The notes under the pieces: model-generated
Databases searched by the model: none
Told to the model about the DNA's origin: nothing
The model's input: the letters and a program-made list of their open reading frames with translations, nothing else
Part shown: piece after piece, positions 23,016-34,896 of the stretch
Numbering within the stretch: the first letter of the stretch is position 1
Layout of the letters: each line of letters begins with the position of its first letter
Program-made: the position numbers and the translations under genes
NCBI GenBank assembly: GCA_030704615.1
Contig: CM060732.1
Location: 62,353,053 to 62,417,052, forward strand
Source: Takakia lepidozioides
Taxonomy: Eukaryota; Streptophyta; Takakiopsida; Takakiales; Takakiaceae
Reading direction: 5' to 3'
DNA: 64,000 bases

Positions 23016-26000
23016 CTAACTGCTCATATATGTGTAGGAGCTCAGGCACCGCTTGTAGTTAGCCAGCAATGTGTGCGCCTCCTCTTGGGACAAGTTCCCA
23101 GTTGCCACATCAGCATCAGCCTGGGCCTGCAGCTGGTACAGTAGGTCTGAAGCCACATGGTGAGTCCCACATAGCACTTGCGCTGCACTCTGCCCATGCA
23201 GCACCTGATCAAAGGCAAATGCACCACCCCCCCTCGCTCGCACATGCACTACATGTATGCTGCCAAACAGGTTGTGAGCACTACCCAACACCTCCTGCAC
23301 CCCACACACCAGAGCAACACCTGTGATGATCCACAAGACCAGATCGACTGTATGTTGTGCAGCCAGTGTACCATTGCTTAAGTTCCCACAGACATCATAC
23401 AGATTGTAGGAAAGTATGGGCTGCATATGCAACTCTTCATAATCAAGATGTCAGTACAGATCCTCATGTTTGCTCACATCTGCAGAACCGTCAACAGTTT
23501 TTCGACGATACTTCTTATGATGGTACCTGGAGCAACTCATGGCCACTCTTAGAGATAAGTCCTTTGGTTCATTATTTCCAGTGAAATAGGAGATTCAGTA
23601 AAGTCTTAGAAAGATCCCTTAAGGCTTCCCTTGAAATTAGGATCTCATCTTCCACGCCCTGATCTCTGTCATAATAGAGAACAACTACCACTACATGGCA
23701 CCAATACTTCCCCATTATTGTGCCCATACCCAGCATAAATGCTCTGTCAGCGACCCCACAGCCATTCAAGATAGGCCCCACAGCACAAGAAGCATACACA
23801 AAGCCAGGACTTACCTGGTAGACACCCCCAAGAAACAATCCCAGGTAGTACGCCTCTCCTTTACGAAGATCATGCACAGGCAGCACACTGCTGATGTCAC
23901 CGGAGGCATCAAGAAAGCGATCAATCTTGCCATCACTGTCACATGTCAAGTCAGCTAGTGTGGCCTGTGTAGTGGGCCTTTCTGTCAAGCGATGCAACGG
24001 CATGATGGGGAAGATTTGACTGATGGCCCATGAATCAGGGGCAGAGCGGAACACAGACAAATTGACATGGTATACAGTAGCCAGAGACCGGCGAAGCTCA
24101 TCAGGGAGCTGTGGTGCAAATGCCAGCACTTGCCGGCAGACACAGTCATACAAGGTTTCTGCTTCCGCACGCTGCTCCAAGCTGAGGCACCCCAATTTGA
24201 ATAAGTTGCCTGCCTCCTCCTTCAACTGCTTTGCATCATTATAAACTTCCTGCGAATTATCCTTCTCCATACTGCTGTATACCTGCCACCATCCCATCCC
24301 AGCAACTCCCTGAGCCACCCTCATCTGGGCCACACTGGGGAAGGTGGTGCAGCGATAGCACACAATGGGTAGGCAATGCAAGATTTGCCAACTAAAACTA
24401 ACAGCTGCATAAGCAATTTGACGACTCCTACTATTCCTGACTCTGGTGTATGGGAATGAGCTAAACTCATTACAAAATTTGATTATCCCATATACTCGCA
24501 TATTTAAAGGTATCCAAGAAAGAAGTATGTGTGCACTTCTCTGTGACATTGACACAACCAAAACACCTCAGTACCTGATAAAATGTGGACAACAAGTAAT
24601 CTCCAGCATCCTGTGTCTGCACATGAGATGTGCCTTGGCCCTCCCTTGCTGAACCCGGGCATCCACTTGCACTTTGGGCCAATTTGTTGTTGAGTGGCAC
24701 AGGGTGGTGAGGGTGGTGGCTGGCACTCAATACATCGAACACAAGCACCGCGGAATGTGACGCCAAAGCTCGCCCACTCTCTGAGAGAATGACCGGCTCT
24801 GGCACGCCTTTGAGAAGGCAGGCATCCATCAGCGCAGCAACCACATCATTTGCATAGTTCTGCACCCCCCGCGAAAACGCTCCTGCTTCATACCATTCCA
24901 CCAGCCATAAACCAGATCACGGGGACAAATCACACTTCCAGGACCTGGTTGAGCTAAAGAAAAGATTGTGAGCCGATACTTCTGGAAAGGAATAGTGATG
25001 CCGCATAGTATCACTTTAATGTATCTTCTCTCTGCATGTAGCCAAGAGGGCCCAGTGAAGGCAGACACTATTCACTCTATGAATCAAGATCTTGGCCTAA
25101 CTCCTACAGTGGAGCAGTTTGATGGCATGGTCTTCTTGGCCATGCAGGGCAATTGGTTGAGCCTGCACCATGTACAAGACTTGCAACCCCTATCACAGAA
25201 GGTCAATTGAAAGATGAAGGCAGGTGAGGACACCATGCAAGGCAGGACAGCAGTGAGAGTTGTTGCAGATTTAGAACCAAGGAGGCATTTCAGCACACTC
25301 CATTGTGCGTCTCTTGCATAAGTGCATCAATATGAAAGTTCTAGCAGAGGGAAAGCAGGTGCCTACCCACATTATCCAAGTGGATTCGTGCTATACATCT
25401 TTTGCCACAACACATACATCAACATGCATGCCAGTGCAGGAGCAGTATGGATGCACACCCAACAAAATGCCTGAGGGTAGGATATGCCAAGCAGGGCTAC
25501 TGTTGGGAGGCATTTGAAATCTATAAGCAAACGATGCCAGCAGGGGCAGCACATATTCATTTGCATTCTCAAGGCATGTGGTGGTCTGGCAGTCCTGGAA
25601 ACGGTCAATGACTCTTCCATGATGACACCATGAAAGCTGGAACTGTACCAAATCCAATCTTGGAACTACCCTCTGCGACATGTATGCCAAATAAAGGAGT
25701 GAATGGAGGCTTTGGAGATCCATTGAGCAAATGATGCGGCAAGGGGGTGAAGCAAGACTCAGTCACTTTCATTTATGTTTGCAATACATGTCCCGTCCTG
25801 GCAGACCTGGAAGAGGGACAACATGTCCATTCTGAAATGATGAAAGCTGGAATAGACCAAATATCATCTTGAACACTATCCTTGTCGAGATGCATGCCGA
25901 ATGCAGTAGTCTTAATGATGGCTAAGGGAGTGTTTGGCGATATAAAGAACAAGACGTGTTGTCATGGGATGTGATGATCACAGAATATGCCCAGCATGGG

Positions 26001-28916
26001 TGTGGGACTGAGGCTTTAGAGACCTTCGAGCAAATGATGCAGGGAAAGGGTGAAGACCAATCAGGTCAGCATTTGTTGGTAGTCACATATTTGAAGTAAT
26101 GCACAATGTGTTATGAGGCCCAGCTTCGAAATCATTACCTGAAAGATGGGGTGGAGGACTATATATGTCCACACAGTGAGAGAAAGGTGTTAGTAAGAAA
26201 ACCATACTTGCTGCAGCCATGCAATCCCATACCCAGCACCCAGTTTTGATGAGCAAGCTTACCACAAGGAGGGGCTGAACAGGTGGGCATGCAAGAACCG
26301 TAACACACATATGAGAGAAAAGGAAACCACACCTGCATACTGTAATTGGCAGAAGAACTTGACTGGCTTTTAGTACCATCATAGTCGATTCCCAGTCCTC
26401 CTCCGACATCAATGTAACCCTGTATGGTACAGGTGGAAACATAAAAATATATACATGCAAAATGGGACATACATGCATGTAATCAGGGTAGTTTTGCCTA
26501 TGCACAGTAAGAGAGATTTCATACAGACATACAGGAAACATAAGGGGTGGGGGACATAGAGGGCTACCATAGGTGCACCCATGCGAGCCAGCTCACAGTA
26601 GGTGTGGCTCCCCTCCCGCATGGCTTCCTTGATAATGGAAATCGAGGAAATCTGTGATCCGATATGGAAATGCAGCAGCTGCAGGCAGTCCAACATGCCT
26701 TCCTGCAGTTTGTCCACATCAGAACTGTGACCAGACTAGGTTGTGATGCATGCACTGATCAATCTTGATACCTTGTTTTTTGTTATGGTAGGCTGACCAA
26801 GACAATTAGCAGGTTCCATCAATTTAGTGTTCAGTTTTTTCAAAAACACATACAAGCAAGCACCAGGAAGTAATACCAGGTTGAACAACTGCATAGAACG
26901 CACCTGCCTCAGCCGGTGCACAACAGCAACAATCTCATTGACAGTGAGGCCAAACTTGGCATTGTCACCAGATGTGTCACCCCAGTGTCCACTGTGTTTT
27001 GTGCTGAGCTTGGCACGCACACCCAGGTGAGGCTGGACCCCTAGCCGGGCGCAGCAGGAAATTATCTCTTCCAGCTCCTCCATCTGCCATACCACTTCTA
27101 CCCTTTGCTTATTATCATCCATTCACGTGGCCACCAGCCTAGCCAAGTTGCCCAACGCCATAATGGAAACTGTGTGAAAGGCATAGTGCACCTGCTCTAG
27201 GACCAGCACGGCATGAACGCCCAGTCGTCTGGCTAACAGCACAGTCTCAACATACACTGCATCCTGCACACGCTACTAAAGCTTATCTCCAGCAGAGAGT
27301 TGAGGGAATATCACAGGACAGATATGCTTCACCAACAAGTAGGCCACATCAGCATCTCTAATGGTTGAGCAAAATCACATAAGTGCACTACTTCAAAATT
27401 TAAACACAGAAACCAAAAATCAAGTTGCGCTACACATTCACACTCTTTGAGAATAGAGAAGCTCAGATTGAGATGGGTGACCAAAGATTTGCAGATCTAG
27501 GAGCAGAATAAGAGTAGTCACTCACTCATGATAGGAGTGAAGCAAAGACGACAGACAGAGTCGGCAAGGGTTGATGGTATGCCTTGTATCCGTTGCAGAT
27601 GAGCAGTGCGCCATGTCTACTGCTCAACTTGGCTATGGCTATCAGTAGCTCTGGCTTCGAACCCACCTCCAATCCAAACCCAAACTCAACAATACGCTCC
27701 AACAAATATCGCTCATGGTTGCACTTGATGGGGAACACCCCCTGAAACTCCCGCTGTCCATCCATTCCCAAGCCTCTCAAAACCCTATACCCTAGACCAT
27801 GGTTTCATCCTCTCATTCCGGAAGAGCACACAACCAACCTCACTGAAAAAAGACAACTCCCAATATTTAATGTTGAGGCAATCCTACTTCAAGCCATGTT
27901 ATCAGGATATGAGGGGGTAGCATACACACCCCACGACAGTAGTACCCTGATTGCTAAGGGCCCAACAACCCCAACAACCCAGTTCAGGGTTTAACAACCT
28001 TCCCCTTCCTTCCAATGAGTCAAAGTTCCTTCAGCAATCTCTGAGAGTAGGATATTGCAAAGTAATTTAACTATGTGAGTGCAAAGATGTCTAAAGCCTG
28101 TGAGGCCAGCCCTCCCCCATAGCACAAACGGGTTCAGGTTTAGTGTTGAAGTTGTGGAGCAGACAGAAAGTTTTAAGGCAAAACCTGGTAACCAAATTTG
28201 GAAATGGCCGAGGAGAAGCACCCTTGCAGCTCCAGCATGCGCTGATGCAGTATCTCAGGAAACCGCAGCAATAGCGGAGGGTGTAGCTGCTGTGCTGCCA
28301 GCGCCTCTATCACTGCCACCGTATCCACTTCATCCTTCCCTGCAACCTCCACGTCAAAATCTTCCCACTTCTCCTACACTCCTCTGAATTGCCCAGGCAT
28401 TGTTCTGTCCGTCCACAAGTAACGCTATGTTCTCAAAGCGATATAATTACTAAAGGAAGGCTAAGAAAAATCTTTCAGCATTACAAGACGAAATGGAACA
28501 TGACTACCTTCAGCACGGCCTGAAGGGCGGACGCAGAGATGGCCAAGAGGGTTTATGGCAAAATAGGGAGCGCCCCATCCATGAACTCGATACAGCAAAG
28601 CACTGTCCTGCTCCGTCCAGCCCTGGTCGCTACCTCCAACTATCTCCACAGCCTCTTGGTTGGTTCCAGATAGCTTGCTTGTCACAGAACCAAGTACTTG
28701 CCCCCCCCTGTTCCCTGATGATGATTCACAGATGCTTACAGTCCTCACGCTGGGTGGCTTTCGGGCTGATACAGAAATGCAGCACCTGGCTGCAGAGATC
28801 AGTCGTGATGCACCCAGACATATCTTGCGCCGGTCAACAAGAATCGGAATTCTTTCTGATGACAGTAATAGCCTGGGACAAAGATAACTCCTGGGCGTTG
28901 CTAAAACCAACGCCAT
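23016..28916 (-). CDS. ADC: Arginine decarboxylase, chloroplast precursor (about ten exons)
   Basis: ADC removes CO2 from arginine to give agmatine, the first step of plastid putrescine synthesis. It is PLP-dependent. Exons inferred from splice sites and family homology: 28916-28508, 28373-28185, 27741-27583, 27263-27192, 27083-26904, 26702-26568, 26419-26333, 24859-24575, 24282-23815 and 23294-23016, giving about 754 residues (plant ADCs are roughly 700). Visible landmarks are a Ser/Arg-rich transit peptide, [23 protein letters not shown] with the PLP lysine (exon 3), [20 protein letters not shown] (phosphate binding), ESGRA and [10 protein letters not shown] with the catalytic Cys. Junctions 2 to 9 are phase 0, mostly after CAG. 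The intron after exon 3 appears to use a GC donor (AAG|GCATAC). The exon 1-2 junction does not close in frame with the best-looking sites. Intron 7 (24860-26332) holds PPR debris. Confidence 0.9.
25008..26095 (+). pseudogene. PPR pseudogene debris inside ADC intron 7 (fragment 3)
   Basis: Lying antisense to ADC, this region shows two PPR pieces. The piece at 25015-25140 reads LLSACSQEG and [14 protein letters not shown], typical of the last PPR repeats. The piece from 25305 reads [17 protein letters not shown], then GYAKQG (near 25482), [18 protein letters not shown] (near 25800) and YAQHG...[11 protein letters not shown] (near 25990). Frames change repeatedly. The end-like piece lies before the start-like piece, so the debris is rearranged or comes from two copies. 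It resembles PLS/DYW-class PPR proteins. It is not functional and is presumably spliced out with the intron. Confidence 0.75.
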
Positions 28917-29705
28917 TTCAAAATTTGTGTTGCCTAACGGATTCCACAGAAAGCAGTACGTCTGTCAAATGCTCCACTCACCCGGTCACTCACAGGCAAT
29001 ATGAAGCAGAACCCATATGGTGCAGCCATGAGAAAGACGGAAGGCAGCAATGCAGGGGTGCGCATTGACAGTGTTGTGCATGGACCACATTCTTGGCAGC
29101 CCCAGTCTTGCCTGCAGAGCCCCTCATACAAGCTCCAGCCTCCAAAGTCCTTCCTACAGGCAGCGCTCTAGCAGCATCCACATCGCTTATAGAGTATAAC
29201 TACTTGTGGTGATTTTCTGAATGAGCCTGCTTCAAGATTAAGAACAAAATGTGGCTTACTGGATTTGAACCCAGACGTTGGTTGCGCTGGAGGCCTTCTG
29301 CAGGAACAGGTGGAACCTCCTCTCTCTCTCTCTCGGATGCAACGCGACAAGAAACAGAGATGACGAATCGCAGATGCGTTTGCGCTGCAAAACATGAATC
29401 CCAATCACAGTCACAACGATGGGATTACGGACAGTTACTTATCAAGAATTGCTTGTTTGATGCCACGGCTGCAGATGCAACGTTGCCAATAATCTTCTGC
29501 AACATGCACGGACTGGACAGATGGCCTTACCACTCATACTTACACCTCCGGGAACAGTGTGTGAGGCGTGTGAGAAAGAGAACGGGACAGGTGACGAATT
29601 GAGAGAGATATCTGCCCGAACGAATTCGAGTTGGAGAGAAGGAGAGGCTGAGGATTTGGGTGTATTGGCTTTGTTTTGTCTTCGTTAAGTGGATTGATTT
29701 CAAGC
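28917..29705. promoter_or_regulatory. Shared divergent promoter region of ADC and the PLC-like gene
   Basis: The ADC start (28916, minus) and the PLC-like start (29706, plus) are 789 bp apart, so both promoters and 5' UTRs must fit here. A short CT run (29320-29335) is present. No clear TATA box was found. The piece 29260-29275 resembles a tRNA B box (reverse strand GGGTTCAAATCC) but no tRNA folds around it. Confidence 0.45.
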
Positions 29706-30653
29706 ATGGGCGCCCAGATTTCTAAGCAGAAGAATGTGATTGCAGAGGAGAAGCAGCTCAAGAGTAGAGAGCAGTCAGAGGGCACCAACTTTCCAGGGTG
29801 CAATTACCAGCACCCAAATCACAAAGAATGGATGTCTACATTGCAGCTTGACAAGATGACAGCAGGAGACATATTGTGGCCAGGCACGCACGATTCTGCG
29901 ACCAACAAGATAGGGATCCCCTGGATTTCCAGACCATTTGCACGGTGCCAGAAGCTGTCAATTTACCAACAGCTTGTGAACGGGGCAAGGGTGCTGGACA
30001 TCCGCGTGCAGCAGGATAGAAAAGTATGTCACGGCCCTCTAAAAAGTTACCTTGTGGATGTGGTGGTCAACGATCTCAAGAAATTCTTGGGAGAAACCAA
30101 GTCTGAGTTCATTATCCTCGAGATCCGAACCGAGTTCCAGTACTCGGACCCCCCAGATTTTGATAAGTGGCTTATTGAGCAGCTTGGAGAGCATCTCATT
30201 CCACAAGACGAGAAGCTATTCCATAAAACCTTGCTGGAGTTGCTACCCAAGAGAGTTTTCTGTGTGTGGAAACCGCAGCAGGCGCCCGCACCTTCTCCTG
30301 GCAGCCCACTTTGGAGTTCTGCATATCTGAAAGACAACTGGATCGACACCGACCTCCCTCTCACCAAGTTCAATTCCAACTTGGATTACCTTGGGAAGCA
30401 AGAACCCAATGACAAAAGAATGTACTTTTACAGAATTGAGCACACAGCAACTCCCCAACTAAGTGGCCCCGTCCTCTGTGTTTATCCAGTCACCAACCGT
30501 ATCCGAGGGTATGCACGTTTGTTTGTTTCCGAGGTTTTCAAGCAAGGAATGGGAGACAGGCTGCAGATCTTGGTGGAGGATTTTGTGGAAAAGGATTTCA
30601 TTGACGCCTGCATTGGGGTCACAATTGCACGGTTCTCGAATGATCCCCTTTGA
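29706..30653 (+). CDS. PI-PLC X-domain-containing protein (PLC-like phosphodiesterase)
   Basis: This single-exon gene of 315 residues belongs to the bacterial-type PI-PLC X-domain family. These proteins fold as a TIM barrel and in some cases cleave phosphoinositides or glycosyl-PI. The motif PGTHDSAT (about residues 61-68) carries the first catalytic His and VCHGPL (about 107-112) the second. ARVLDIRV lies between and FIILEIRTEF follows. There is no Y domain, C2 domain or EF hand, so it is not a classical plant PLC. I chose ATG 29706 because it has the strong context AGCATGG. The resulting N-terminus, MGAQISKQ, has Gly2, Ser6 and Lys7, a good N-myristoylation signal; no signal peptide is seen. 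Substrate is not known from sequence. Confidence 0.9.
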   Translation: MGAQISKQKNVIAEEKQLKSREQSEGTNFPGCNYQHPNHKEWMSTLQLDKMTAGDILWPGTHDSATNKIGIPWISRPFARCQKLSIYQQLVNGARVLDIRVQQDRKVCHGPLKSYLVDVVVNDLKKFLGETKSEFIILEIRTEFQYSDPPDFDKWLIEQLGEHLIPQDEKLFHKTLLELLPKRVFCVWKPQQAPAPSPGSPLWSSAYLKDNWIDTDLPLTKFNSNLDYLGKQEPNDKRMYFYRIEHTATPQLSGPVLCVYPVTNRIRGYARLFVSEVFKQGMGDRLQILVEDFVEKDFIDACIGVTIARFSNDPL

Positions 30654-33292
30654 TCCCAGAACAACAAAAGGGAGAGAGATCACATCCAAGTAAGGTGTCT
30701 ATTGATGTTAGCATTTAGACAAGATTACACACAAACAAAGTGAGGAAGGGGTGTGTAATGAACGACGCAGGTTTGGTAGGTCAGGTAGCTTTGCACACTC
30801 CCAGAGCTCCCCTTGCATACCTAGGCACTGGTTTTTGGGATGCCAGATTTTGTTTGAGAGCTTGGACTCAGTTTTGAGGAAGAAGGATGGAACAGAGTGA
30901 GAGGGGGGACAGCCAAAAGATGGAAATCTCAAATATTTTGTGACTTGCCTTGGATAGTGCTCATGAAGACAACTTCATTGAGCACAGAGGAACTTATCCA
31001 CAGCTCTGCAGCTACGGATACTCATGGAGCTATTTTGTGCCTAGATAGTGGAACAGACAAGTTGCTCAAATTCAAGTTGCTCAATTTCTAGCAAGATCAA
31101 GGGGCGTCCAATTGGGTCCACCACATTCCTTCCAAAATTATAAGGGCATTACATGGGTGTGTGCCCAGCTTATTAAGACCTGCAATCTCCTTTTTTGTTG
31201 AAAAGCTAAAGACTAATGTTATGCAATATGGCAGGAATGCAGGCTGGTGGGGTCTATGATGTTGTGACCTTGAAAGGGAAGCCCTGCATTCACCAGGTAT
31301 AAAATCATTGACGAAATTGTCCACTGTCCAAGCACTGTAATAAACAGCTACGATGACACATGATGGCATCTCTAAGATTTGGTCCCTTGATAGAAAGTTT
31401 GGGGATAATAAATGTATGATTGTACCAAAGATTTACCCAGTCCATGAAATTTATGGGAGGTGTCAGTGGCTTGAAGAGCTACAGCATTATCGACACTCTG
31501 GTTACTTGATTGTCTTTGGACTTTTCTACTTCCCCTCTGTAACTTTGCACCTTGGTCGTTTTATTAACCCCCTGTAATTTCATGCATATGGCTCCTTATC
31601 AAAGATGGTCACCTGGGACAATGGATAGCATTAAAGCACTGCTAAACACGTTTGAGTTGTGCAAAGTGCAAAGTCCGACCACTAATGCAATACCTTTCCC
31701 CCGTGACAGTCACTAGCCGTGCAAACCTTGTACACACTGTTTTCTGAGTCATGTACTAATACAAACTTGACCCTGATATTGCAAACAAGTTTCAAGCCAG
31801 AAATGTACAAAAAAATTCTCTCAGTAAGAGATCGATTACCAAATCACAAGGTACCTCCCTCCCACATAATTACCCTCTATGGAACCATGGCTCTGCAATT
31901 TCCTCGAGACTTAATGGAAAAAACTTGTATGTTGCCAAACAAGCAAACTTAGTCTGTACCCTTGAACTACATTATATATAACAAGTTTCCGTTCCAAGCT
32001 CTACTTGGCTGCGAATCACACTGCCAAGAGGGCAGATGCCTGAGGTTCAGCTTTGAGGTTATCATGCCTTCCAGCTGAAATCCAAGCATCTCACTATGAA
32101 TCTGCAGCAATTTCCCTTTTTTTTTGGTTTTACCATGCCTGGGCAAACCTCTATATACACTGGGCACTAAAACCAGGAGTCAGTCTAGCAATGTCATTCA
32201 GTTACTAGGTACTGATCCAGCTCTTACTGTGTATTCACCCTCACAAGCAGGAGCCAGCACAACTAACTATTGTCAACAGACAAGCCAATGGGGCCTTCTA
32301 TATGGACAATTGTATACCCTGGATGTCTCCAACTCAAATAATTCCCCAAGAAAGCCCAACTGAGCATCCCTGATCATCCTTCTCTCCCTTTTGTGGATGA
32401 TCTGGGCAAGGCAATGATATATACATGGAAACAAACTGTTGGCTAACCCTCTCCATTCTCCACCTTGGTCGAACAATTCTTGCATCCATCTCTAAGTTCT
32501 GCCTCAAAGGCGTGCCAGCCACCTCTCCACATGCTGCTTGTCCTCTGAGAAAAAGGCACAGGACATTGTCCACAAAATTAGGAATTCCTTACCAAATCAA
32601 ATTATAGGGTAACTTCGCAAGGGTTATGATGCATACATTGGTTACACAAACAAATGCTCGTACAAGCAATCTGCAATACCTTCTCTTAAAGCAACACACA
32701 CTTAGAGGGGAAGAAGCTGTCAGCCCCAAGTACTTTAGAATGATGACTAATTCAGGTCTTTCTCTCTAGTGAGGAGGGACGAGGAAGGCAGTGGAGCTAT
32801 GTTTAGCCCCCAAATTAAGAGATTGTTCAGGTTTCAGCCCGATCAAGTACAATCAAAAGGTCTCCCAGCTCTGTGTGAGCAGAACAATACCTCTTTGCAC
32901 CTTTAAGGTCCACTGGGCATAGACACAAATGACACAAATGACGCAAAAATTTGCAGAGTATGTCCATCATAGGATAAGAAGGGAAACATGAACAGACAAA
33001 GGCAGACGAGAAAGACAGAGAGAAAGACAGTACGGTCCCCAAAAGAGTTCAAGGAACTGCAAGAGCGCGTCAGAAACAAAGTTACCGGACACACGAGTAT
33101 GACAATATATATCCTTTTGAATCCGTTCAGGAGCCCAATGAAGAAGATAGTCACAGGTGATTCCCACATGCCATGAGAGTGAGACACGAAATCATAGTCC
33201 ACGCTCCCTTTGAAACCGATGTTCACTGGATGTCACTACCCACAGAAAATCGACCAGAGACACAAAAGCACAAACCGATCAGAATTACGCAC
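30654..33292. other. Interval without a confirmed gene
   Basis: The first part is probably the 3' UTR of the PLC-like gene. The part near 32.8-33.2 kb may hold later exons of the minus-strand gene at 33293-33797, but I could not identify their boundaries. No repeats with clear ends were seen. Confidence 0.45.
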
Positions 33293-33797
33293 CTGCACTA
33301 GGGTGCCTTGCCATGTTGGCCAAAACCGATGTCCACACCGGTGGATGCGCCCCCTCAATGCCATTCCGGGATGGACCTGTAAACTGGGGAGAGGGAGAGC
33401 CGTAGCAAGGAACGAGGACCGCAAAGCTGTCCTCCAGCTCATTATCTGTGAAATCCGTGTGATGAGGCTCAAACCATCCTACCGACCAGTCTGAATCTTC
33501 AGAATCGGATCCTGACATGGAGATGCCGTCCGAGGGCACTATCACCAAGTCGAATTCCAAGTCCACCCGCTTCTCCCGCCATTTCCATGACCCTTTCGGA
33601 CGCCTGCCTCGCCCCTTTCTCCCGGATTGTGGTGCATTTTTTCTATTCTGCAAGATTGGGCTAACCTCACGCTCCGTAGGTGTATTACTTTTCGGTTCGC
33701 TTTCAAGACCGACAAGAGACTGCAGTGGATAGGCGAATTTGTGGTGCACACCCGGTCTCCGCAATCTCTCTGAAAGAGAAACAGCAGCTATGGCCAT
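33293..33797 (-). CDS. First coding exon of an unassigned plant gene
   Basis: ATG 33797 has a strong context (GAGGATGG). The frame gives 168 residues and then meets a good splice donor, GCAG|GTGCGT, ending the exon at 33293 in phase 1. The middle is basic (GRKGRGRRPKGSWKW, a likely nuclear signal). It is followed by an acidic and aromatic stretch, SDSEDSDWSVGWFEPHHTDF, and then ELEDSFAVLVPCY. This second block looks like a conserved motif of otherwise uncharacterised plant proteins, recalled from memory and not verified. A pyrimidine-rich TTTCTCTTTCAG near 33775 could instead be an acceptor, which would move the start upstream. Function unknown. Confidence 0.6.
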
Positions 33798-34414
33798 CCT
33801 CCGATCCCTTCTCTATCGAATCTAATCCTCTGTACAGTTGCCTGGAACAGCGAAATTTTCCACAAAGGCAAGCAAACTTTATACGATCACACGAATGTAG
33901 GTGTTTATGAATAGAGATCAAGGATGGAAGACCCCTAACAATGTAGAAAGCACCAAGATAACACACAAACCAATCCGGACGCACTCGCTGTCAATGATCA
34001 CGGTGATGAACGATATGAACATATGCTCTTCCAACTCGTTTGTAGGTTTCTAATGAAGCGAAGCGTACAAGCAGAAACTGTAGGTGGAAGAAGGAAGAAG
34101 AAGGAGTGTTGAAAGAGGGATTGGAGAGGAGAGACGACAGCGTCACTCCGCCATCGCCCCGCAGCTCCTTCGCAGCGACGAGCAAAGAGTGCGCTCAAAG
34201 CTTCAGCGGGTTTTAGCACCCTCCGCGTGGCACGCGGTCGTGCCGCCGTGTGTCCTCTAAACCCCGGGTTGCTTTTTGGAATGTAGCTTGACCGCAGTGA
34301 GAATTCTACCGTACCCTACCACCCCGGTTAAGTTTCCCGGTTAAGTTTCCCGCCGTTATCTCATGGCTGCTCGATGCTACATAAATACTCGTACTTCCTA
34401 CGATTCCCTAGGTT

Positions 34415-34530
34415 CTTGTCGGTAGCTCAGTCGGATAGTGCGCTATGTGCCACACGAGTGACTCGGTGTTCGATTCTTCCAACCGCAATCTCCTATAGCT
34501 CATAAGTGAAAAGGGATTATTTGTCCCTCC
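34415..34530 (+). repeat. tRNA-derived SINE
   Basis: GGTAGCTCAGTCGGATAGTGC (34420-34440) is an A box and GGTGTTCGATTC (34465-34476) a B box. Together these are the split Pol III promoter inherited from a tRNA. The cloverleaf does not close, so it is not a tRNA gene. Downstream, AGGGATTATTTGTCCCT (34512-34528) forms the short hairpin also seen in the SINEs at 53954, 45690 and 55197. Confidence 0.65.
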
Positions 34531-34896
34531 TCTTGCAGTGAAAACGGCATGAATCGTGCTTCAAGTCTATTAGTATATTTCTGAAGTGTTTGAACTTTGA
34601 ATAAGTATTGTTTAGTCCATAGGATCAACGAATGGCACGGTGGGAATTGGGGTAAGACTTAGGGTTGTTTATTGGACCATGTGCGCACTTATGGAAGCCA
34701 GGCAACATGTTATATGTGTAAGTAGCAACATGTGCGGTTTGACTTGCAACAACATGGGTCAAGTAACTTAGTTGTACAAAGGAATTATGGGGGTTAATAA
34801 GAGTCAAACAATTCGCCAGGAGCCTGATTTTGCATACGTGGATCTGTTACAACGTGCCACTTGTTATATAGCCATTTTTCTGACCCTGGCGACGAT

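Noticed and set aside
23695-23958. Plus-strand frame across the ADC region
   Set aside because: It is the antisense of ADC exon 9.
29250-29335. B-box-like sequence suggesting a tRNA on the minus strand
   Set aside because: Only the T arm is convincing. No matching acceptor stem or D arm was found.
29676-29705. Upstream extension of the PLC-like frame
   Set aside because: The extension begins at TTG, not ATG. ATG 29706 has a strong context and gives a sensible N-terminus.
32903-33226. 107-codon minus-strand frame as a second exon of the gene at 33293-33797
   Set aside because: No convincing acceptor in the right phase and no homology. It is left unassigned.
34415-34490. Possible tRNA gene (A and B boxes present)
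   Set aside because: Acceptor and anticodon stems do not pair, and the downstream sequence matches SINE 3' domains.
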